Source: Terriglobales bacterium
Lineage (GTDB): Bacteria > Acidobacteriota > Terriglobia > Terriglobales > Acidobacteriaceae
Direction: 5' to 3'
Assembly: GCA_035573675.1 (NCBI GenBank)
Contig: DATMAB010000027.1
Span: 186,001-250,000, forward strand
DNA length: 64,000 nt
Position 1 is the stretch's first letter. Each line of letters opens with the position of its first letter. Below, piece by piece: positions 34,216 through 42,513 of the stretch. The notes beneath the pieces were generated by a model. It did not search any database. It saw only the letters and a list, made by a program, of their open reading frames with translations, and was not told the origin of the DNA. The position numbers were made by a program, and so were the translations under genes.

Positions 34216-35979
34216 ATGTCTGGGCTTCTCTCTGACCGCCGCGCCTTTCTATCCTTCCTTTCCACCTTCGGTGTGACCTCGACGTTGTTTCCCGGCGTGC
34301 TGTGGGCCGCGGCCGAAGGCAAGAAGGAAGTCACCAAGGAAATGATCGCCAATGCCGCTGCGCTGGCCGGCATCGAGATCGCCGACGAGCACAAGGACCT
34401 GATGGTCAAGGGCCTGAACGAGCAGCTCGCGAACTTCGAGGCCATCCGCAAGCTGCAACTCGCCAACTCGGTAGAACCGTCGCTGCTGTTCGATCCGGTT
34501 CTGCCCGGAATGAAATTCGCGACCGTGAAGCGCCCCATGCGCCTGAGCCCGGCGACCGCCGGCGCTGTGCCCAAGAACCTGGAAGAGGTCGCGTTCTGGA
34601 GCGCGCGGCAGCTTGCGGCGCTGGTACGGGCGCGGCGGGTATCCTCGATGGCGCTCACAGAGATGTATCTCGAGCGGCTGAAGCGTTACGACCCGCTGCT
34701 CAAGTTCGTGGTCACGCTCACCGAAGACCGGGCCCAGGCGCAAGCCCGGGAAGCCGACCGCGACTTGGCCCGCGGCCGCTGGCGCGGCCCGCTGCACGGG
34801 TTGCCCTGGGGCGCCAAGGACCTGCTCGCCGTGAAAGGCTATCCCACCACCTGGGGCGCCAACGGGTTTGAGAAGCAGACCTTCGACGAGGACGCCGAAG
34901 TGGTAAAACGCCTGGATGCCGCGGGCGCCGTGCTGGTCGCTAAACTGACCCTGGGCGCGCTGGCCCTGGGCGACGTGTGGTTCGGCGGCATGACCCGCAA
35001 TCCCTGGAAGCCCGAGCAGGGCTCGAGCGGCTCGTCGGCTGGATCGGCTTCGGCGACCGCCGCCGGGTGCGTGGCGTTTGCCATCGGCTCAGAGACGCTG
35101 GGCTCGATCTCTTCGCCCTCGACGCGCTGCGGCACCACCGGGCTGCGTCCCACGTTCGGACGCGTCCCGCGCACAGGAGCCATGGCGCTGGTGTGGAGCA
35201 TGGACAAGCTGGGCCCCATTTGCCGCGCGGTGGAGGACTGCGCCATGGTCTTCGACGCCATCCGCGGGCCCGACGGTCGCGACCGCACCGTGCGCGACCT
35301 GCCCTTCAACTGGGATGCCGCGCTCGATCCCCGTACGCTGCGCGTGGGCTACTTCCGGTCACAGTTCGACCGCAAGCCGCCCAAGGACCGCGAAGAAAAA
35401 CCGGAGGACAAGGAACGCCGCGAAGAAGCCATGCGTTTAGACATGGCGGCGCTCGAAGTTTTCACCAGGCTGGGCATCAAGCTCCTCGAAGTGGAACTGC
35501 CCGGACTGCCGTACGACGCCATGCTTACCATGCTCGAATCGGAATGCGCCGCGGCCTTCGACGAGCTGACGCGCAGCGGCCGTGACAAGCTCCTGGTGGG
35601 CCAGAAGGAGAACGACTGGCCAAACATCTTCCGCGTGGCCCGCTTCATCCCGGCGGTCGAATACGTGAACGCCAGCCGCGCGCGTACTCTGGGCCAGCAG
35701 GCCATGGCCAAGGTGTTCGAGAAGGTGGATGTAGTGGTGGCGCCCACGACTGGACCGCAGTTGATTGCGACGAATCTGACCGGCCATCCGGCGGTGATCC
35801 TGCCCAACGGCTTCCGCACGGACGAAACGCCCACCAGCTTGACGTTCCTGGGAAATCTCTACGGAGAAGCCGCAATGTTGGCCGTGGCCAGGGCGTATCA
35901 GGAAGCAACCGAGTGGCATCTACAGCGGCCTAAGCTGGATGAGGCGCTCGAGAAGACAAGAGCAGAAACGAAAAGCTAA
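34216..35979 (+). CDS. Exported amidase (amidase-signature family)
   Basis: 587 residues. N-terminus SDRRAFLSFLSTFGVTSTLF is a Tat-like signal (twin Arg) with Ala-rich cleavage region before AEGKKEV. The amidase-signature catalytic triad is visible: Lys in PWGAKDLLAVK, cis-Ser and nucleophile Ser in GSSGSSAGSASATAAG. Preceding 100 residues before the domain are longer than in GatA and helical. It is a generic C-N hydrolase, not a tRNA amidotransferase subunit because GatB/C genes are absent and the signal predicts export. Substrate unknown. Confidence 0.9.
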   Translation: MSGLLSDRRAFLSFLSTFGVTSTLFPGVLWAAAEGKKEVTKEMIANAAALAGIEIADEHKDLMVKGLNEQLANFEAIRKLQLANSVEPSLLFDPVLPGMKFATVKRPMRLSPATAGAVPKNLEEVAFWSARQLAALVRARRVSSMALTEMYLERLKRYDPLLKFVVTLTEDRAQAQAREADRDLARGRWRGPLHGLPWGAKDLLAVKGYPTTWGANGFEKQTFDEDAEVVKRLDAAGAVLVAKLTLGALALGDVWFGGMTRNPWKPEQGSSGSSAGSASATAAGCVAFAIGSETLGSISSPSTRCGTTGLRPTFGRVPRTGAMALVWSMDKLGPICRAVEDCAMVFDAIRGPDGRDRTVRDLPFNWDAALDPRTLRVGYFRSQFDRKPPKDREEKPEDKERREEAMRLDMAALEVFTRLGIKLLEVELPGLPYDAMLTMLESECAAAFDELTRSGRDKLLVGQKENDWPNIFRVARFIPAVEYVNASRARTLGQQAMAKVFEKVDVVVAPTTGPQLIATNLTGHPAVILPNGFRTDETPTSLTFLGNLYGEAAMLAVARAYQEATEWHLQRPKLDEALEKTRAETKS

Positions 35980-36016
35980 CCACAAAGGTCACGAAGGGAG
36001 CACGAAGGGATTTGAC

Positions 36017-36038
36017 AGGGCCCGCCTCGGCGGGCCCT
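36017..36038. terminator. Perfect hairpin between convergent genes
   Basis: AGGGCCCGCC (36017-36026) and GGCGGGCCCT (36029-36038) form a 10-bp stem. It lies between the amidase and the convergent DUF1264 gene and may stop transcription from both sides. A U-tract is missing. Confidence 0.4.
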
Positions 36039-36112
36039 GCTGTTGGTGACGGCTGACGGAGGTCCTTCGCTCAGGATGAGCGCCCGACGGCGCGGACGCC
36101 GCAGAAGCGCGA

Positions 36113-36691
36113 TCACTTCTTCTCGTAGTTCTTCCATTCCGCCATGGTCATGGGCTTGTGGCCCACGGCCTGGGCGATGGACATCTTCCCGTTGGGCAGC
36201 TTGCCGTCCCAGTAGAAGTGATAGATCAGGCCGTCGGTCGTGGCCACCAGGTCCGCCACGCCCTTGGCCTGGTCGTCGGGCAGATCCAGCACTTTCACGC
36301 GGCCGCCGGCGATCTCGACGGCGTGGTCGTGCCAGTTCTTGTTCCAGGTCTTCAGCGGCATGCCGTTGCGCGTCATCGACTTGGCATAGATCCACTCGAT
36401 CTGGGAGAGCATGGCGTTGGGCTCGGTGGATTCGTAGATGAGGCACACGATCTGCGGCGGGTCGGGCGCGTACACCTTGCAGTAATGGTGGTAAGGACCG
36501 TGCTCCTTGCCATCCACCAGGTGGGGAGCCACGACGTGGACGTCGTAGCCGGTCGAGGGACGGGCCATGGGTGCCTCGGGCGCGGGCGAGGCTGCGGCGA
36601 CAGGCTGCGCGGTGATGCGGCGGGAGCCAACCAGGACGCCGAGCAGGAAACAGGCGAACAGCAGGACTGCAAAGAGGAAGGTGCGTTTCAT
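36113..36691 (-). CDS. Exported DUF1264 (OBAP-type) protein
   Basis: 192 residues. Signal-anchor 1-22 (TFLFAVLLFACFLLGVLVG). The rest matches the DUF1264 pattern: YDVHVVAPHLVDGKEHGPYH, KVYAPDPPQIVCLIYEST, NAMLSQIEWIYAK, and a His-rich WNKNWHDHAVEI. Relatives are plant oil-body-associated proteins and uncharacterised bacterial exported proteins. The many His (HHYC, WHDHAV) could bind metal, but no activity is established. Single gene, well-separated. Confidence 0.85.
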   Translation of the reverse strand: MKRTFLFAVLLFACFLLGVLVGSRRITAQPVAAASPAPEAPMARPSTGYDVHVVAPHLVDGKEHGPYHHYCKVYAPDPPQIVCLIYESTEPNAMLSQIEWIYAKSMTRNGMPLKTWNKNWHDHAVEIAGGRVKVLDLPDDQAKGVADLVATTDGLIYHFYWDGKLPNGKMSIAQAVGHKPMTMAEWKNYEKK

Positions 36692-36795
36692 GGGATTGCC
36701 TCCCCGATGGTCAACTCTTCCGGGTCAGGCGGCCCCTCGCGGACTGGGCGCCTTGCCACGGCGCGAAACCTTAGTCGAAGTGCCGGTGGCCGTCA

Positions 36796-36899
36796 ACTCT
36801 CGTCCGGGGCTAAAACCCGCGATTTCTGAAGCAGCCCCTTCGGCACGGTCGCTGCGCTAGTCGGCCTGAAGGCCGACCTACCGAGGCGCGCCCCTCCGA
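36796..36899. repeat. Composite palindromic element upstream of the Sec-AhpD gene
   Basis: It runs from ccggggctaaaacccgc (36804-36820) through cagccccttcggca (36832-36845) and gtcggcctgaaggccgac (36861-36878) to gcgcccctccgaa (36888-36900). Same family as at 25888 and 32457. Confidence 0.5.
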
Positions 36900-36981
36900 A
36901 TGCCCAGTGTGATGTTTCGGCCTCGACGCATCGTGCGCTACCCTGAAGGCATCTTTCCCCTAGAGGAGGTGGAACGCACTC

Positions 36982-37548
36982 ATGGCACGCATCGCCGGAA
37001 TCGAGGGAAGGCAGGCGCCCTGGCTCATCCGCATGGTCATGGGCAAGGTGCGCAAGAGGATGGGCAAGGACCTGACGCCGATGAAAATCCAGGCGCGGGT
37101 GCCGCGGGTCTTCTGGGTCAACTTCCTCACCGAGCTGTTGCTGGGCCAGCGGGCGAAGGTCCCTTTGCGCCTGCGCACGCTCATCCAGATCCGCACCGCC
37201 GCGCGCGTGGGCTGCCCGTTTTGAATGGATATCAATTCTGCCGTGGGCAGAAACAATGGGCTTACCGATGACGAAATCGCGCGCATCCTGAGCAGCAGTG
37301 AAGAAGGCTTCACAGAGCCTGAGCGGCTGCTGTTGCGCATGGCCGACCAGCTCGCTGCGACGCCCGCCAATGTTTCGGAAGATCTCTTCGCGGCATTGCG
37401 CCGACACTTCAGCGACGAGCAGTTGATCGAATTCGCGGCCGCCGCCGCCCAGGAGAACTATCGCGCGCGTTTCAATCGAGCCTTCGACGTGGGCAGCGAC
37501 GGGCTGTATTGTGTAATTCCGACAAGGACCGCAGCCGCGGACGATTGA
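36982..37548 (+). CDS. Selenocysteine-containing AhpD/carboxymuconolactone decarboxylase-family protein, TGA = Sec at codon 81
   Basis: Reading through the TGA at 37222-37224 gives 188 residues, the full length of this CMD subfamily. The segment before the stop ends RTLIQIRTAARVGCPF and the next codons read MDINSAVGRNNGLTDDEI in the same frame. In homologues the site is GCPFC(M/I)DI, the CxxC redox pair of AhpD-like proteins; here it is Cys78-Pro-Phe-Sec81. The C-terminal signature LIEFAAAAAQENYRARFNRAFDVGS is complete. A SECIS-like hairpin starts 11 bases after the TGA. AhpD-type proteins reduce peroxiredoxins or act as peroxidases. A GGAGG site precedes the ATG by about 12 bases. Without read-through both halves would be non-functional. 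Confidence 0.88.
37236..37252 (+). promoter_or_regulatory. Bacterial SECIS element of the AhpD-like mRNA
   Basis: TTCTGCC (37236-37242) pairs perfectly with GGCAGAA (37246-37252) around the loop GTG (37243-37245), whose first base is G. The loop begins 18 bases after the TGA. This satisfies the bSECIS model for loop size, G position and distance. Confidence 0.75.
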
Positions 37549-37560
37549 CGGCTGCTTCGT

Positions 37561-38382
37561 TTACGATGCAAGCTGCACCAGCGGTTGGGACTGTGTGAAC
37601 TTCCATGCAGCCGTGCGAGCCAAGACGCGCTCAAAGACGGTGGAGACGCCGTCCGCTCTAATCTCAGGAAATTCGTCATAGGTGCGCCCCTCCAGTACCC
37701 GGCCGCTTCGGGACTTCTGTTTTCCACCCCACTGTTTGAAGAAAAACGGAACATCCTGTTGGAGGCACTGGTCTCTGATAGAGAGAGCCCACTCGGCCCT
37801 CATTAGTCTTGCGCCTGGCCCACTCTCCCCTCCGACAATCACCCAATGGATGCCTTCGAGGTTGATGCGGCCCAGGTCTTCCAGCAGCGGCTCTACGGAG
37901 AGAAACCGCACTCGTGCCGGCGCGGCAATGAGCTCAGGGACTCGCGGAAGGCCGTAGCGCCGATCTTCCACACTTACGCCCCACCAGATGTTCGGCATAG
38001 CGGCTGCGAAACTCAGACGCGAACTCAACAACTGGCGCAACCGCGTGGCCCGCTTTGTGAGTACCTGAAAGGTATGCCATCTTGCGGCGACCATGACGGA
38101 GCAGACGGCCTCGATGTAATCGTCCGGCACGCCATCGTGAAATAGATCGCTCATCGAATTGACAAATACCATTTTGGGCTGCCGCCACTCCAACGGCTCC
38201 AAGAGCTTCTCAGGCACCAGCCTCAGGTCGAACCCGTGTTCATAGGGATGGCCGTTTACGCCACGGAATCGCTCCGCAAACCGTTCGGCATAGCAGTGCT
38301 TGCAGCCCGGGCTGACCTTCGTGCAGCCGCGAACCGGGTTCCACGTGGCATCTGTCCATTCAATTTTGGAATCGAGCGACAT
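37561..38382 (-). CDS. Gp37/Gp68-family (DUF5131) three-Cys-motif protein
   Basis: 273 residues. N-terminal SKIEWTDATWNPVRGCTKVSPGCKHCYAERF gives Cys20, Cys27, Cys30 in a C-x6-C-x2-C motif, like an iron-sulfur or radical-SAM-like centre. Later family marks are FVNSMSDLFHDGVPD, VLTKRATRLR, GVSVEDRRYG and VIVGGESGPGARLM. The family is named from mycobacteriophage Gp37/Gp68 and occurs with a TcmP partner, as here 12 bases upstream. The biochemical role is unknown; a nucleic-acid modification or phage-defence role is speculation. Base composition is lower in GC than the surroundings, suggesting horizontal transfer. Confidence 0.9.
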   Translation of the reverse strand: MSLDSKIEWTDATWNPVRGCTKVSPGCKHCYAERFAERFRGVNGHPYEHGFDLRLVPEKLLEPLEWRQPKMVFVNSMSDLFHDGVPDDYIEAVCSVMVAARWHTFQVLTKRATRLRQLLSSRLSFAAAMPNIWWGVSVEDRRYGLPRVPELIAAPARVRFLSVEPLLEDLGRINLEGIHWVIVGGESGPGARLMRAEWALSIRDQCLQQDVPFFFKQWGGKQKSRSGRVLEGRTYDEFPEIRADGVSTVFERVLARTAAWKFTQSQPLVQLAS

Positions 38383-38394
38383 TGACGCCGCCTC

Positions 38395-39165
38395 CTAAGA
38401 CATCCCTGGCAAACGTGGTTGGTCTGTGCCGTATGACAGTACGTCTTTCCAAAAGTCGTAGGCTAGTTTATGGCGCGAGAAGAGCGCGAGGTAATAGAGG
38501 GGAAGATTCTTCTCGGCTGACCGAACCATCTTCATGTTGTACAACTCTTGCGGCAAGTATCTGAGTGTTTCCATTCGTTCGGCAAATTGTCTAGCAAGGA
38601 ACTTGGGAAATTCGACGCCTTCCTGTTGCGCTTTAGGCCAGGCGGAACGCCAGCCGCTAGATCCCAGGAATTCGTCAATCTTGCGGGATTCGGCCGTTGT
38701 ATACAGCGGGTAGTTCAGGTTCGCATCCATGTAGACCGCGAGTAACACAAGAAAATCCACACGCCTCGATGAAATCCTCCTCAATGTCTCGAACTTGATT
38801 CCGATGTTGAAGGGGTCCACAAAGCACAGGGTCAAGACTTTGTGGCGTTGGGAACCCACCGGGATTTCCTTACAAATCTCGTTTACGCGCTGGTTGCAGT
38901 CACCGCGAACAAAGCTCACTTTAGCTGCGGGTGCGGTCTTGGCGACCCTCACCTTCAAAGCGGCAAGAAGATCGTTTCTCTTCTCGCAAAAGATGTACTT
39001 GTCGAAGGGATCCTCTACTAACAAAGCTAGTATTGGCGATGCCGCGAGAATGGTATTCGAGTCACGGATACGGCTGTAACCAGAGCCTGCGTACAAATCG
39101 ACGTAGACTCTCTCATCCCATTTGTTTTTCATCCCTGTCGAAAAGAGTTTGGCGTACATTGCCAT
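38395..39165 (-). CDS. tcmP: Three-Cys-motif partner protein TcmP (5' end disrupted by a likely 1-base frameshift)
   Basis: 256 residues from ATG 39165, but the family start lies upstream. In this frame PEVGPWAEDKYRL, a TcmP hallmark, directly precedes the ATG (39204-39166) with no start codon before the upstream TAG. In the next frame an ATG at 39242 with a GGAGG site reads MAKVVTVEDACYA and would join it if one C were added to the CCC run near 39205. Core: RVYVDLYAGSGYSRI, DKYIFCEKRNDLL, VLTLCFVDPFNI, i.e. a SAM-dependent-methyltransferase-like Rossmann domain. It pairs with the Gp37/Gp68 gene downstream. Lower GC than neighbours. Confidence 0.85.
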   Translation of the reverse strand: MAMYAKLFSTGMKNKWDERVYVDLYAGSGYSRIRDSNTILAASPILALLVEDPFDKYIFCEKRNDLLAALKVRVAKTAPAAKVSFVRGDCNQRVNEICKEIPVGSQRHKVLTLCFVDPFNIGIKFETLRRISSRRVDFLVLLAVYMDANLNYPLYTTAESRKIDEFLGSSGWRSAWPKAQQEGVEFPKFLARQFAERMETLRYLPQELYNMKMVRSAEKNLPLYYLALFSRHKLAYDFWKDVLSYGTDQPRLPGMS

Positions 39166-39263
39166 CAGGCGGTACTTGTCCTCCGCCCAAGGCCCAACTT
39201 CCGGGCATAACAGGCATCTTCGACCGTCACGACTTTCGCCATTTGTTCGCTAGCCTCCGTGGA

Positions 39264-39269
39264 TTATAG
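39264..39269 (-). promoter_or_regulatory. TATAAT -10 box for tcmP and Gp37/Gp68
   Basis: TATAAT on the minus strand lies 21 bases upstream of the ATG at 39242, supporting that upstream start. Confidence 0.45.
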
Positions 39270-39316
39270 CCCAATTTTTCAGACATTCCCGGGACTCGGA
39301 ACCAAGGGCCTAACGG

Positions 39317-40900
39317 CTACAGCGGAATATTCCCGTGCTTCTTGGGCGGGTTCTTGTCGCGCTTGTTTTCCAGCATTTCCAGCGCGTCAATGATCTTCTT
39401 GCGGGTCTCGCTGGGGCGGATGACCGCGTCCACGTAGCCGCGCTCGGCGGCGATGTAGGGATTGGCGAAGCGCTCGCGGAACTCTTCCACTTTCTGGGCA
39501 CGTAGCGCGGCCACGGCGGCTTCGCCGGTCAGTCCGTTGAAGCCCTCCTTGGCGGCGCGGTCAAGTTCGCGCTTGTAGACGATGTTCACCGCGCCCTCGG
39601 GGCCCATGACGGCGATCTCGGCGGTGGGCCAGGCGTAGTTCACGTCGGTGCGGATGTGCTTGGAAGCCATGACGCAATACGCGCCGCCGTAGGCCTTGCG
39701 GGTGATCACGGTGACTTTGGGCACGGTGGCTTCGGCGAAGGCGTAGAGCAGCTTGGCGCCGTGGCGGATGATGCCGCCGTATTCCTGATTAGTGCCGGGC
39801 AGGAAGCCGGGAACGTCCTCGAAGGTGACCAACGGGATATTGAAGGCGTCGCAAAAGCGCACGAAGCGCGCGCCCTTCACCGACGCATTGATGTCGAGCA
39901 CGCCGGCGAGAAACGCCGGCTGGTTAGCCACGATGCCCACGGGCCGGCCATTCAGGCGCGCGAAGCCCACCACGATGTTCCTGGCGTAGTGCTCGTGGAC
40001 TTCGAAGAAGTATCCGTCGTCCACCACGCGCTGGATGACGTCCTTGATGTCGTAGGGGAGGTTCGACTCGGCAGGCACGATGCGGTCCAGCTCTTCGTCG
40101 GCGCGGTCGATGGGGTCGGAGCACGGGCGCCGCGGCGCGTCTTCGAGATTATTCGACGGGATAAAACTCAGCAGCTCACGGACGAGCGACAGGCACTCGG
40201 CGTCGTCGTGGGCCACGAAGTGGGCCACGCCCGACGTCTCATTGTGGGTCATGGCGCCGCCGAGCTGTTCCTTGGTGACTTCCTCGTGGGTCACGGTCTT
40301 GATGACGTCCGGCCCGGTGACGAACATGCACGCCGTCTTTTCCACCATGAGGATGAAGTCGGTGATGGCCGGCGAATACACCGCGCCGCCCGCGCAGGGG
40401 CCCATGATGGCGGAGATCTGCGGGATCACGCCCGAGGCCAGCGTGTTCCTGAGGAAGATATCGGCGTAGCCGGCCAGCGACATGATGCCTTCCTGGATGC
40501 GGGCGCCACCACTGTCGTTGAGCCCGATGACGGGAGCGCCCACGCGCATGGCCAGGTCCATGATCTTGCAGATCTTCTGCGCGTTGGCTTCGGAGAGGGA
40601 GCCGCCGAACACGGTGAAGTCCTGCGCGAACACGAACACCAGGCGACCCTCGATGCGACCGTAGCCGGTGACGAACCCGTCGCCCAGGACCTTCTGCTCC
40701 TGCATGCCGAAATCGGTGGAGCGGTGGGTGACCAGCTTGTCGGTCTCTTCGAAGGTGGCGTCGTCGAGCAGAAACTCGATGCGCTCGCGCGCCGACATCT
40801 TGCCTTCTTTGTGCTGGCGCGCTCGGCGATCGGCGCCGCCGCCCGCTTCAGCGAGGGCGTCGCGCTTCTTTAGCTCCGCGAGTTTCTGTTCCAAATCCAT
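39317..40900 (-). CDS. Acyl-CoA carboxylase carboxyltransferase beta subunit (propionyl-CoA carboxylase type)
   Basis: 527 residues from ATG 40900 ([20 protein letters not shown]). Crotonase-fold carboxyltransferase with [47 protein letters not shown] and [12 protein letters not shown], which form the two oxyanion holes. It transfers the carboxyl from biotin to propionyl- or methylmalonyl-CoA (PccB) or serves a decarboxylase (MmdA). No biotin carboxylase or biotin carrier gene is adjacent, so the substrate is left open. A TATAAT box at 40916-40911 would start transcription only about 4 bases before the ATG. Confidence 0.93.
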   Translation of the reverse strand: MDLEQKLAELKKRDALAEAGGGADRRARQHKEGKMSARERIEFLLDDATFEETDKLVTHRSTDFGMQEQKVLGDGFVTGYGRIEGRLVFVFAQDFTVFGGSLSEANAQKICKIMDLAMRVGAPVIGLNDSGGARIQEGIMSLAGYADIFLRNTLASGVIPQISAIMGPCAGGAVYSPAITDFILMVEKTACMFVTGPDVIKTVTHEEVTKEQLGGAMTHNETSGVAHFVAHDDAECLSLVRELLSFIPSNNLEDAPRRPCSDPIDRADEELDRIVPAESNLPYDIKDVIQRVVDDGYFFEVHEHYARNIVVGFARLNGRPVGIVANQPAFLAGVLDINASVKGARFVRFCDAFNIPLVTFEDVPGFLPGTNQEYGGIIRHGAKLLYAFAEATVPKVTVITRKAYGGAYCVMASKHIRTDVNYAWPTAEIAVMGPEGAVNIVYKRELDRAAKEGFNGLTGEAAVAALRAQKVEEFRERFANPYIAAERGYVDAVIRPSETRKKIIDALEMLENKRDKNPPKKHGNIPL

Positions 40901-40910
40901 GTCGGGAAGG

Positions 40911-40916
40911 ATTATA
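40911..40916 (-). promoter_or_regulatory. TATAAT box 10 bases before the carboxylase start
   Basis: The predicted start lies near 40904; the ATG is at 40900. No ribosome site is needed or seen. Confidence 0.5.
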
Positions 40917-41010
40917 GCCACAGAGGCACAGGGACACCGAGGACGACTGATGGCGCAGCTCACCGCAGCATTGATTCAATGATTCAATCGCTCACTGATG
41001 CCACGCGGTC

Positions 41011-41631
41011 TTACTGCAGCGCCGTGTTGGGTTCCCAGCGGTACTTCTTGCCATTCCAGAACACCACCGAGCTGAGGACCGAGGTCTCTTCGGTGCTGAG
41101 GGCGTTGATGGTCTTTTTCTTGTACTCGATGCGGGTCAGGCCCAGGCGGTCGAAGGGGATATTGATAAGCACGAACTTGGCCTTGGGGGTGGCGGCGCGC
41201 CAGGCCTCCGTGCCCGCGCCGTGGATCACCAGCAGGAAGCGGTTGCGCAGCGGGTCGCGCATGTTGAAATCCCAGGTGATCTTGGGGTCGCCGAAGCCGA
41301 AGTAGGCGTTGTGCGGGTCGAGCACCTTGAAGCCGTAGTCCCGCTGATCGACCAGCGGGTTCTTGGAGCGGCCCACGATCACGCAGTCTTCCACCTGGTC
41401 GCCGTTCAGGTCGACGGTAATCAGGGCCGGAGCAAAATCGTCCACCACGGCGAACTCGGGCCCGAACTGCTTCTTCACCAGCTCGTCCACCCAGGCGGGT
41501 AGCGCGGGCGCGGCCTTGGGCGGCGCCGTCACCGTGGGCGGTTTGGCGGGCTCGGGCGTCTGCTGCTGCGCGGCAGCGCCCGACATCAGGATCAGGAGGA
41601 CGAGGGCAGACGCGCCAAGTACAGCTCGCAT
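41011..41631 (-). CDS. Exported hypothetical protein
   Basis: 206 residues. Signal peptide 1-21 ([20 protein letters not shown]), a Pro/Ala-rich linker, then a domain whose core [25 protein letters not shown] resembles an FG-GAP-like calcium loop (D-x-N-x-D). Later strands are [30 protein letters not shown] and [13 protein letters not shown]. No family is recognised. It is probably a periplasmic or extracellular protein. Confidence 0.75.
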   Translation of the reverse strand: MRAVLGASALVLLILMSGAAAQQQTPEPAKPPTVTAPPKAAPALPAWVDELVKKQFGPEFAVVDDFAPALITVDLNGDQVEDCVIVGRSKNPLVDQRDYGFKVLDPHNAYFGFGDPKITWDFNMRDPLRNRFLLVIHGAGTEAWRAATPKAKFVLINIPFDRLGLTRIEYKKKTINALSTEETSVLSSVVFWNGKKYRWEPNTALQ

Positions 41632-41766
41632 AGGCTGAGTGTAGCGCTGCCGGCCGGGAAAACAAGGGGCCGTGCCGCCGCGGGCAACAGTGTGGGATAT
41701 CCCGGCGCTCGTTCGGGCATCTTACAAGCTGGTTTAGACTCTCCCCCCGTGTTGCCAGGAGGCACG

Positions 41767-42474
41767 ATGTCCGCCGCGCAGCCGAGGTTCATCCCGCTCG
41801 ACTATCAGCGCCCCACCCCCGAAGAGCAGCGGGCGCGGCTGGCCGCTTTCGCAGAGACCATGCGGCGGCGACGCACGGTGCGCGAGTTCTCGCCCGACCC
41901 GGTGCCCTTGGAGCTGATCGAACGCGCCATCCGCGTGGCCGCCGGCGCTCCCTCGGGTGCCAACCAGCAGCCCTGGCGCTTCGTGGTGGTCAGCGATCCG
42001 GCCGTCAAGCGCGAGATCCGCCTGGCCGCGGAGGAGGAAGAGCGCGCCTTCTACGAACATCGCGCCCCCAACGAGTGGCTGGAAGCGCTGGCGCCGCTGG
42101 GTACGGACTGGCACAAGGAATTCCTCGAGGTCGCGCCCTATCTCATCGTCGTTTTCCGCCTGGACTATGCACTTGAAACGGGGCCGGGCGGAGAGGAAGT
42201 CCACCGTAAGCACTATTACGTGATGGAATCGGTGGGGCTGGCCTGCGGGTTCCTGCTGGCCGCACTGCACATCGCGGGACTGGCAACGCTGACGCACACG
42301 CCCAGTCCCATGGGCTTCCTCAGCCGCATCCTCAAGCGGCCCAAGAACGAACGGCCGTACCTGCTGATCCCCGTAGGTTATCCGTCGAGAGACGCCAAGG
42401 TGCCGGACATCACGAAGAAGCCGCTGAGCGAGGTGTTGGAGGTGCTGGGCGAGGTTGCAGCCGAGCAGCCCTGA
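41767..42474 (+). CDS. Nitroreductase-family FMN oxidoreductase
   Basis: 235 residues from ATG 41767 with AGGAGG. FMN-binding Arg stretch [20 protein letters not shown], then [38 protein letters not shown] and [14 protein letters not shown]. This is the iodotyrosine-deiodinase-like branch of the nitroreductase family, active on nitro, halo or enone groups with NAD(P)H. It is lone, preceded by an unrelated minus-strand gene. Physiological substrate unknown. Confidence 0.92.
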   Translation: MSAAQPRFIPLDYQRPTPEEQRARLAAFAETMRRRRTVREFSPDPVPLELIERAIRVAAGAPSGANQQPWRFVVVSDPAVKREIRLAAEEEERAFYEHRAPNEWLEALAPLGTDWHKEFLEVAPYLIVVFRLDYALETGPGGEEVHRKHYYVMESVGLACGFLLAALHIAGLATLTHTPSPMGFLSRILKRPKNERPYLLIPVGYPSRDAKVPDITKKPLSEVLEVLGEVAAEQP

Positions 42475-42513
42475 CGCGGGCCCGATCCGCGTGAGATCCG
42501 CGTGGACCGGCGG

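Noticed and set aside
37225-37548. Independent 107-residue gene
   Set aside because: It begins in the middle of the CxxC helix of a CMD domain; no ribosome site fits; it is the second half of the TGA-containing gene.
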